A stretch of 12,320 bases of DNA from Bacteroidales bacterium UBA1205. GTDB lineage: Bacteria; Bacteroidota; Bacteroidia; Bacteroidales; WCHB1-69. The notes under the pieces are model-generated. The model was not told the origin of the DNA. It searched no databases and saw nothing but the letters and a program-made list of their open reading frames with translations. The translations under genes were made by a program, and so were the position numbers. Of the stretch, positions 6,446-12,320 are shown in pieces; positions within the stretch are counted from its first letter, which is position 1; every line of letters begins with the position of its first letter. The stretch is from assembly GCA_002309615.1 (NCBI GenBank), contig DBXT01000076.1:1-12320 (forward strand), read 5' to 3'.

Positions 6446-8599
6446 CTATTCTTTTACAACTTTATAATAGAATGTTTTTGTATCGCTTGTTAAACGAATT
6501 ATGTACATTCCCTTTGTTTTATCACTTAAATCAAATTCCAAATTGTTGTTAGAGGCCGATTTTCTATCCAAGATTCGACCGGACAAGTCCACTAATTCCA
6601 CCTGTGCAGTTCCTTCAAAATTAGCATCTATTACTATCTTTCCTGTAGTTGGATTGGGATATATTTTGCTATTGTCTATCTCATTTTCTTCTACTGCAAC
6701 ATCCGCTTTGATAGTAAACTCATAGAAATTGCTATAATTGCCGTCATCAATAGGCTGCCAATTCCCGTTTGCATCTTGATAATAGAAAGACATATAATAA
6801 GTACCCGGTTCTAAATCGGTTTTTTGGGAAACAAAACTTACTTGCATGGCTCTGTTCCATGGCAAAGTGATAGTTTTTGAATTTACGGTTTGTTCTAAAT
6901 TCATATCAATATCATAGATATCCGCTCTGACCAAACCCTCAAAAGTTTTTGTTCCGAAATTGGCAACTGTCACCTTGGTAGTAAAATTGGCAGTTCGTGT
7001 TACCACCGATGGAGAAATATTAATATTGCTATATAATTCCAAATCAGAAGTACCTTCTTCTACGGTGAAAGACACTAAATTAACATATCCACCCTGACCG
7101 GCACCCACTTCTAACCATGTTGAAGTACCTGTCGGTTTGTAATAAACTTTTACATAATTGATACCTGCTTTCATGCCTTCCACTCCATTAGATTGGAATG
7201 TCAAAGAATCATAATAGTTGGGATTTAGACTTTTGTTATTTTTTGTTTCTACTGTACCTACATAGTTTTGATTGTTATCCAACACATCCATTTTATAACT
7301 TCCCGCAAATGCAGCATTGCCGAAATTTGCAATTTTTACTATTACTGTCATCGCACCATCTTCTGCAGGATGAGTAGGAAAAACATACAAATTGCTGTAC
7401 AATTTCATTTCGTGAGTTTTAGGGGCAATAGTAGTATCATTGGGGACTATGTGCATTAATGCACTTTGATTGGTGTTAAAACCTCCTTCACTGCCTCCTG
7501 CTCCCAATGCTGGCGGATTTAAAGCTGAAATTTGATAATAACCATCAGAAGAACCACTCCAGCCCCAATTGATATGGAAATAGTTGTTGGCATCGTAACC
7601 ATCGCATACAAAAGCATGTCCGGCAGTACTTGAATAACCTGTATATAATATCGGTCGGGATAAATCCAATTCTGTCTTCAACATTGCTATCCATACTGAA
7701 TCCGCATATCTTGATCTAAAATAACCTTGAACAGTTTGATATTTAAAATAACGACTGAAAGCCACTCTTGCAGAAGTATCTGAAGAAATGGTTTGAGCAC
7801 CACTCCCTGATGGACCATAATTCATATTAACAGCCACTCCACAATGATATAACAACTTTGCAATGGTGGTATCTGAAGAAGAAGGGCTCCACAAAGGCAT
7901 AGATGACCATTGATAAGTTTCGTTGGCAAAATTTGCTGACAAAGCGCCATAGGAAGCATGTGTATAAGTATGAGAACCTGTTCCGGAAGTAGGATAATTC
8001 CAATATTTCATGATTTGTCCCATGGCAGTTGCGGTGCAACCAGTATAGGTTCTTTTGTTTGCATTATTATCATACGGACAATATCTATTGTAGGGAGATC
8101 CTTGATCCCAATAAGTATTGCACAATTTTGACACTGCCTTGGTACCTTTTTGCATTTTGGCAGTGATATTATTCTCATAAGTATTCCATTCATCGGCAAC
8201 CATGGCAGCTACGGAAACAGGCATGGACATTAAAGTATCCAACTGCTCATCGTAAAAGCTAAACCATGTTTTTATATTGTCGGGCATATCAACTGTATCA
8301 AACTTACTTTCAGTAGAATAGGCTATTACCGGAATAGCTCTTCTATCACCTGATACAATCACAAATCCTCCATCACTATCATTGAATATATAATAATAAA
8401 CTTTATCACTGACAGATTTTCGTGCATCAGAAATAGCATGTGTAGCATACAAAGTCAACGTAGCATTGGACTTGCGGGATTGATTGACATGAGCATAAAA
8501 ATGCTCTGCTACTGTTTGTGCTTCTACACCGGATACACTTTGCGATTTTACTATTCCTACTAATAATAATAAACAAATGAATAAAACTATCTTCTTCAT
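6446..8599 (-). CDS. Secreted C10 family cysteine protease with T9SS sorting domain (second of three)
   Basis: The 717-residue protein begins MKKIVLFICLLLLVGIVKS, a Sec signal. A Spi-like propeptide follows, with DGGFVIVSGDRRAIPVIAYS at about 76-95. The catalytic domain has Cys188 (TYTGCTATAMGQIMKYW) and His328 (AGHAFVCDGY), then NWGWSGSSDGYY. There are two Ig-like/CARDB-like modules (about 396-513 and 519-631) and a T9SS sorting domain from about 644 (KIYPNPTTGK, then VELVDLSGRIL), ending YKVVKE. Relative to both paralogues it lacks about seven residues near 271-287, where they carry a YxIQRGY segment. This may alter substrate binding, but both catalytic residues remain. The gene starts 10 nt after the previous protease stop and ends 26 nt before the next start, consistent with one transcript. 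Confidence 0.93.
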   Translation of the reverse strand: MKKIVLFICLLLLVGIVKSQSVSGVEAQTVAEHFYAHVNQSRKSNATLTLYATHAISDARKSVSDKVYYYIFNDSDGGFVIVSGDRRAIPVIAYSTESKFDTVDMPDNIKTWFSFYDEQLDTLMSMPVSVAAMVADEWNTYENNITAKMQKGTKAVSKLCNTYWDQGSPYNRYCPYDNNANKRTYTGCTATAMGQIMKYWNYPTSGTGSHTYTHASYGALSANFANETYQWSSMPLWSPSSSDTTIAKLLYHCGVAVNMNYGPSGSGAQTISSDTSARVAFSRYFKYQTVQGYFRSRYADSVWIAMLKTELDLSRPILYTGYSSTAGHAFVCDGYDANNYFHINWGWSGSSDGYYQISALNPPALGAGGSEGGFNTNQSALMHIVPNDTTIAPKTHEMKLYSNLYVFPTHPAEDGAMTVIVKIANFGNAAFAGSYKMDVLDNNQNYVGTVETKNNKSLNPNYYDSLTFQSNGVEGMKAGINYVKVYYKPTGTSTWLEVGAGQGGYVNLVSFTVEEGTSDLELYSNINISPSVVTRTANFTTKVTVANFGTKTFEGLVRADIYDIDMNLEQTVNSKTITLPWNRAMQVSFVSQKTDLEPGTYYMSFYYQDANGNWQPIDDGNYSNFYEFTIKADVAVEENEIDNSKIYPNPTTGKIVIDANFEGTAQVELVDLSGRILDRKSASNNNLEFDLSDKTKGMYIIRLTSDTKTFYYKVVKE

Positions 8600-8609
8600 T
8601 TTATATATG

Positions 8610-11144
8610 TTAGCGTTTCACTACTTTTTTATTAATAATATGATCACAATCAACTATACTTACAATATACGTGCCATTTGCATAAGATTGAAGGTCTATT
8701 TCGAAATTTTTTGTGGAAATAGTTTGCTGACTTAAAACCCTTCCCATGATATCTATAACTTTTACCACTGCTTCACCATCGGAATCTCTTCTTAAAGAAA
8801 TTTTTCCTTGAGTCGGATTCGGAGACAATGACACTTCATCAAAAGTATTTTCGGCAACACTAACGTCGTCATGTACTTCAAAAGCAACAGGATTGGTATA
8901 ACTGCCATTTTCCACCATCGTCCATTCTCCATTTTCAGATTGACTTTGAATTGTCATATAATAGGTTCCCACCGGCAAAGAAGTGCCATTGGAAGTAAAT
9001 GTACAAGAAGTATAAGTATTTTTACCCAAACCGGAAATGGACTTTTCTTGCACCAATTCAATTTCTTGTCCTTCTTCATCAACTATTTCTGCCCTTAGCT
9101 TGCCGACAAACGGAGATGTTCCGAAGTTGGCAATATTTGCCTTGACAGTAAAAGGCGTTGACACTATCACCATAGATGGAGAAATGGTAATATTGCTATA
9201 CAAACGCATGATAGGAAATACTTGTTTGACAGTAAAGGGAAGATAGTAGGGAGAAGTAGCACCAAATTTTTTCAATTCTTGCCATGCTGTATCGGTCGAA
9301 TCCTTATACATGGCCACTGCATAATAATTACCGCTATCCAAACTCATTCCCTTAGTAGTAAATGTTTGGTTAGTATAATAGCCGTTTTGTAAAGAAACAT
9401 TGTTTTTCACTGCCACAAAACCTACGTTTTGATAATTGCTATCGTAAACCGCCACTGCATAACTTCCTGAAAAAGGCAAGGTTCCTCTATTTATATATTG
9501 TGCAGTGATACTAAATGCAGAATCCTTGTAGACAACTGTTGGCGAAATGGTCATATCGCTACGCAAATACATAGCAGGAGCAGGATCTTTGGGTATAATA
9601 GCAAATTTAACAGAATTAGTATAAAGACCACCATCTATTGGCTTCCAAACAAAAGAACCTGATTTATAATACAAAATAGCAGTATAAGAACGTACATATA
9701 AATCGTCGTTTCCTTCTGTTGAAAACAACAAAGTGTCTTGACCCATTGATGGGATATATTGATTGATTTTTTCTTCTAAATAACAAACAAAGCGATCAAG
9801 GGAATCATATATAGCCACTGCAAAAGATCCATTGAAATCGCCTTCTCCGATATTAGCCACTTGCACAGAAAGAGAAAAAGGTGATTTATACTTGATAACA
9901 GTATCACTGATAGATAAATTACTATTTAATTGCAAATTATACAATTTAATTGTTGTATCACTCGGAACAATATGCAACACTGCTCTTTGATTGGTATTGT
10001 AGCCACCTGACCCGCCACCTACTCCCAAAGAACCGGGATTCAATGCTGAAAGAGCAAAATACCCATCAGATGTTCCATGCCAACCCCAATTCATGTGGAA
10101 GTTGTTACTATTGTCATAACCATCACAAACAAAAGCATGCCCGCTTCCTGAATTGCTTGTACCAGCATAGACTATCGGTCGGGATAAATCCAATTCGGCC
10201 TTCAACATGGCTATCCATGCAGCTTCTGTACACGAATCTCTGTGATAACCTTGTACACTATCGTATTTAAAAAAGTTATTCAAAGCGGTAGGAACATCTA
10301 TATAACCTCTTTGAATCCAATAATCATTTAAATAAGTATAGGCAGAACTTCCAGTTGTACCATAATCCATATTCAGTGCTACTCCACAATGATACATCAA
10401 CAAAGCTATATTGGTGTCAGTTGTTGCAGGATTGGTTACCGCCATTTTATCCCATGCATAAGAAGTATGACCAAAATCGGCTGTCAAGATTCCGTATGTG
10501 GTATCAGTACTGGTATGTGTACCCATTCCCGTTGCAGGAAAATTCCAATATTTCATCACTTGTGCCATGGCAGTTGCCACACAACCGGTATAAGTTCTTT
10601 GGGATGCTGCCGTATCATAAGGACAAAATTTATTGTAAGGGCTTCCTTGTCCCCATTTAGTAAAACACAAAGCAGACACTGCCGCTGTGCCTTTCCTGTT
10701 TTTTAAGGGTTGATTCAAAATACATTCATCCCATTGTTGTTGCAAGTCTATAGAAGCAACGGCACTTTGACTTTTGGCTATATCTATTTGGTCTTCATAA
10801 GTACTAAACCACCATTTAATATTGTCCGGCATGTCTGTGGTATCAAAATTGCCTTCTGTTGAATAAGCCAATACAGGAATGGCTCTTTTATCTCCGGAAA
10901 CAATCACAAAACCACTGTCACTGGTATTGAAAATATAATAATAAACTTCTTGATTGATGGATTTGTGTGTGTCGGAAATTGTTTTGTCGGAATACAAAGT
11001 AAGTGTTACTGCATTTTTTTGCATTCCTGTAACTTGTGTATAAACATTGTTGGCAACCATTTTTGCAGTTTCTAAAGAAACAGCTTGTGAAAAAACCTTC
11101 CCTACAAAAAAACTACATAAAATAAAGACAACTATTTTTTTCAT
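8610..11144 (-). CDS. Secreted C10 family cysteine protease with T9SS sorting domain, long form (first of three)
   Basis: At 844 residues this is the largest paralogue and the first transcribed. Signal peptide MKKIVVFILCSFFVGKVFS (cleaved near residue 19) is followed by the Spi-like propeptide (SGFVIVSGDKRAIPVLAYS, about 77-95). The C10 domain has Cys188 in TYTGCVATAMAQVMKYW and His336 in GSGHAFVCDGY, then NWGWHGTSDGYF. Three Ig-like/CARDB-like modules follow (about 399-516, 522-641 and 644-758), one more than in the paralogues. The T9SS sorting domain begins near 770 (LSPNPTQGK, then VKVIDIMGRVL, then NGTYIVSI) and ends KKVVKR. By family knowledge, C10 enzymes are made as zymogens and cleave host proteins. 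The specificity here is unknown. A promoter-like box lies 37 nt upstream of the ATG. Confidence 0.94.
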   Translation of the reverse strand: MKKIVVFILCSFFVGKVFSQAVSLETAKMVANNVYTQVTGMQKNAVTLTLYSDKTISDTHKSINQEVYYYIFNTSDSGFVIVSGDKRAIPVLAYSTEGNFDTTDMPDNIKWWFSTYEDQIDIAKSQSAVASIDLQQQWDECILNQPLKNRKGTAAVSALCFTKWGQGSPYNKFCPYDTAASQRTYTGCVATAMAQVMKYWNFPATGMGTHTSTDTTYGILTADFGHTSYAWDKMAVTNPATTDTNIALLMYHCGVALNMDYGTTGSSAYTYLNDYWIQRGYIDVPTALNNFFKYDSVQGYHRDSCTEAAWIAMLKAELDLSRPIVYAGTSNSGSGHAFVCDGYDNSNNFHMNWGWHGTSDGYFALSALNPGSLGVGGGSGGYNTNQRAVLHIVPSDTTIKLYNLQLNSNLSISDTVIKYKSPFSLSVQVANIGEGDFNGSFAVAIYDSLDRFVCYLEEKINQYIPSMGQDTLLFSTEGNDDLYVRSYTAILYYKSGSFVWKPIDGGLYTNSVKFAIIPKDPAPAMYLRSDMTISPTVVYKDSAFSITAQYINRGTLPFSGSYAVAVYDSNYQNVGFVAVKNNVSLQNGYYTNQTFTTKGMSLDSGNYYAVAMYKDSTDTAWQELKKFGATSPYYLPFTVKQVFPIMRLYSNITISPSMVIVSTPFTVKANIANFGTSPFVGKLRAEIVDEEGQEIELVQEKSISGLGKNTYTSCTFTSNGTSLPVGTYYMTIQSQSENGEWTMVENGSYTNPVAFEVHDDVSVAENTFDEVSLSPNPTQGKISLRRDSDGEAVVKVIDIMGRVLSQQTISTKNFEIDLQSYANGTYIVSIVDCDHIINKKVVKR
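8871..9950 (-). repeat. Three tandem Ig-like (CARDB-like) modules within the long C10 protease
   Basis: Three units of about 115-120 residues follow one pattern: LxSNxxISP at the start, then a variant of ANxGxxxFxG, then YYxxxYY-like or YxAxLYY strands, then a Tyr-Thr-Asn or similar ending before the next unit. Boundaries are approximately 9950-9597, 9581-9222 and 9215-8871. Such modules usually act as spacers or adhesive domains between an enzyme and its sorting domain. The paralogous proteases have two units each. Confidence 0.7.
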
Positions 11145-11148
11145 TTTT

Positions 11149-11154
11149 CTTCCT
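11149..11154 (-). promoter_or_regulatory. Ribosome binding site of the long C10 protease
   Basis: AGGAAG on the minus strand lies four bases before the ATG at 11144. It supports this start, which also gives a clean signal peptide. The two downstream proteases have no comparable Shine-Dalgarno sequence, only AT-rich leaders, as is common in Bacteroidota. Confidence 0.5.
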
Positions 11155-11180
11155 ATCTGCTTACTTAAAGATTAAATGTG

Positions 11181-11188
11181 CAAAGGTA
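11181..11188 (-). promoter_or_regulatory. Candidate -7 box of the C10 protease cluster
   Basis: The minus strand reads TACCTTTG, followed by C. This is an exact match to the Bacteroidota TAnnTTTG -7 element, in the 98-nt gap before the first protease. It ends 36 nt before the ATG. No clear TTTG -33 box lies 19-20 nt upstream. A run of eight T lies just upstream of the box. Confidence 0.6.
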
Positions 11189-11242
11189 ATAAAAAAAAGC
11201 ATATCACAGCACCTTTTCAAGGATTATTTTTACGATATAATT

Positions 11243-12109
11243 TTATTTTCTCAGCAATAAAATAGCATTGGCAACTCGCCTTTCTCCTTGGTGATCGAAT
11301 TTCCCATTATCGGTAGGATAGTTGACAATTGCCGTATCTGACTGATTGCTATGCAAATAAAATGTTGTTGAGCCTCCACCATCCATATTGATAACATCTT
11401 GACAACCAAGCCATTTCATGGTTGCACACAATTCGTCCAAGGTCAGGCCGGCACTTTCTTCCATTCTGCCATCCACTGTCAACAGTAAAACGGTGCTATC
11501 TGCTTTTATGCCGACGGCTGTTCTGTTATGTCGATTGGTAACAAATGTTCTATCGTGCCTATAGGTTTCTTCTTTCCCATCTTTTAGCAACAAAGGTCCT
11601 GCCGTCATGATGTCGGTATAAGAAAGCGTATTTTCCCATGTCCTTAAGCTATCGGCTTTTAATATGACCGGTTTTCCCTCTTGCAACACTAAAGTTCCAT
11701 ATTGATAATATTTTCGGTGCACCGGATCCGATTTTTGAGGAACATTGGTACTGATATTTTTCCCATTAATTCTCATAAAACAAATAGTCCGACCGTTTTT
11801 CATGTCAAAATAAGTACCATTGATAGCGGCTATGGCATTGTTTTCAATTGCCATGGCGGAGGTGTGTTTTCTCCCGTGTGCCGATGCAAACGCCAATTTG
11901 GCATTCGCTTCCGGCAAAATCTCTAAAATAGTGATATTTTGATTGGAAGCAAAATACTCTTGATTGACAAAATGTATTTGCTTAAATATCAAACCGTTTT
12001 CTATGGTATCTATCTGCCAATTACCCTGCAGCAATGTCAAGGAATCAGACTGGGCAACAACAAAGGCTGTCACCAATGATAACAACCATGTTAGATATAT
12101 TCTTTTCAT
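11243..12109 (-). CDS. Secreted phosphodiester glycosidase family protein (NAGPA/DUF2233)
   Basis: This 288-residue protein matches the family of the mammalian uncovering enzyme NAGPA and bacterial exopolysaccharide-associated DUF2233 proteins. Members hydrolyse sugar-1-phosphodiester bonds or similar envelope glycan links. A Sec signal (MKRIYLTWLLSLVTAFVVA, cleaved before Gln20) sends it to the periplasm or beyond; there is no lipobox and no T9SS sorting domain. Family motifs are AAINGTYFD (about 94-102), TAGPLLLKDG (169-178), RTAVGI (196-201), LLLTVDGR (208-215), the diagnostic INMDGGGSTTFYL (240-252) and ERRVANAILLL near the end. The open frame extends 24 codons upstream to 12181, but that stretch reads through the glyA terminator and would bury the signal peptide, so 12109 is the better start. 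Its substrate is unknown. Confidence 0.88.
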   Translation of the reverse strand: MKRIYLTWLLSLVTAFVVAQSDSLTLLQGNWQIDTIENGLIFKQIHFVNQEYFASNQNITILEILPEANAKLAFASAHGRKHTSAMAIENNAIAAINGTYFDMKNGRTICFMRINGKNISTNVPQKSDPVHRKYYQYGTLVLQEGKPVILKADSLRTWENTLSYTDIMTAGPLLLKDGKEETYRHDRTFVTNRHNRTAVGIKADSTVLLLTVDGRMEESAGLTLDELCATMKWLGCQDVINMDGGGSTTFYLHSNQSDTAIVNYPTDNGKFDHQGERRVANAILLLRK

Positions 12110-12121
12110 CCCTTTTTCTAC

Positions 12122-12150
12122 AAAAAAAAGAGTGTCCCGAAGGACACCCC
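12122..12150 (-). terminator. Intrinsic terminator of glyA
   Basis: The minus strand forms GTGTCC-TTCG-GGACAC (12147-12132). The stem can extend to nine pairs with outer G-C and G-U pairs (12150-12129), followed by a run of eight T (12129-12122). The UUCG tetraloop makes it especially stable. It lies 20 nt after the glyA stop and 12 nt before the ATG of the DUF2233-family gene. Confidence 0.93.
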
Positions 12151-12170
12151 AAAAATTATTACGTTGTTTA

Positions 12171-12320
12171 TTACCAAGCAAATAAAGGACGATTAGCCAT
12201 CATTTCATTAACTTGCTTACGTGTTTTTTCTATCAAGGCCTCGTTGTTGACATCGCACAAAACTGCGTCTATCATATCAACTATACCTGCCATCTCGTTT
12301 TCTTTTAAGCCACGAGTGGT
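12171..12320 (-). CDS. glyA: Serine hydroxymethyltransferase, C-terminal 49 residues, 5' part outside window
   Basis: The last 49 codons plus TAA are visible. The peptide begins TTRGLKENEMAGIVDMIDAV and ends VNEMMANRPLFAW. TTRG followed by an acidic helix with IVDMID, and the PLFAW end, are typical of GlyA in Bacteroidota. The enzyme uses pyridoxal phosphate to interconvert serine plus tetrahydrofolate with glycine plus 5,10-methylenetetrahydrofolate (EC 2.1.2.1) in the cytoplasm. The catalytic part is not in the window, so the call rests on the C-terminal sequence alone. It is followed by its own terminator and is probably transcribed separately from the genes downstream. Confidence 0.85.
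   Translation of the reverse strand, partial: TTRGLKENEMAGIVDMIDAVLCDVNNEALIEKTRKQVNEMMANRPLFAW

Noticed and set aside
4257..11144. Repeated DNA between protease genes as a mobile element
   Set aside because: The similarity is between coding paralogues. There is no transposase, terminal inverted repeat or target duplication.
11191..11220. Possible terminator after the DUF2233-family gene (T-run with AAAAG/CTTTT pairing)
   Set aside because: The T-run of eight is real, but the stem is short, AT-rich and needs a bulge, so I do not call a terminator.
12110..12181. 24-codon N-terminal extension of the DUF2233-family protein
   Set aside because: It would translate the glyA terminator hairpin and place a Sec signal peptide internally. 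The internal ATG at 12109 gives a standard signal peptide.

Overview
The window looks like chromosomal DNA of a Bacteroidota species, probably order Bacteroidales. The evidence is three secreted C10 (streptopain/interpain-type) proteases with C-terminal type IX secretion (T9SS) sorting domains, promoter-like TAnnTTTG boxes, weak Shine-Dalgarno signals, a Cys-type KdsA and a small ECF sigma factor. I cannot name the genus. Every gene I can support lies on the minus strand, so transcription runs from high to low coordinates. I see no tRNA, rRNA, CRISPR array, insertion sequence or phage gene.

Layout from right to left, in transcription order. At 12320-12171 is the last 49 codons of serine hydroxymethyltransferase (glyA), closed by a strong intrinsic terminator with a UUCG loop. 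Next is a secreted phosphodiester-glycosidase-family (NAGPA/DUF2233) protein, 12109-11243. A TAnnTTTG box precedes a tight cluster of three tandem paralogous C10 proteases (11144-8610, 8599-6446, 6419-4257). Each has a signal peptide, an inhibitory Spi-like propeptide, a Cys/His catalytic domain, two or three Ig-like (CARDB-like) modules and a T9SS sorting domain. The last protease overlaps kdsA (4266-3445) by 10 nt.

After an 87-nt gap with a possible promoter comes a pair made of an ECF sigma factor (3357-2863) and a four-helix membrane protein (2848-2270) that may act as its partner. After a 135-nt AT-rich gap with CTCTAAAA repeats and a promoter-like box comes a large lipoprotein with a transglutaminase-like domain (2134 to beyond position 1). 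Its distal part appears to hold a second, catalytically dead copy of that fold.

Taken together, this is mainly a cell-envelope and secretion region. The proteases should be exported by Sec, passed to T9SS and fixed to the surface or released, where they would degrade host or environmental protein. KdsA supplies the Kdo-8-phosphate needed for the LPS core, and T9SS cargo is typically anchored to LPS. The sigma factor/membrane protein pair may regulate the adjacent lipoprotein, but that is inference. The 3' part of the region (1 to about 3400) looks richer in G+C than the protease cluster. None of the gene families is new. The most unusual points are the tandem proteases with varying module number, the protease/kdsA overlap that seems to add three residues to the sorting domain, and the degenerate second transglutaminase-like core.
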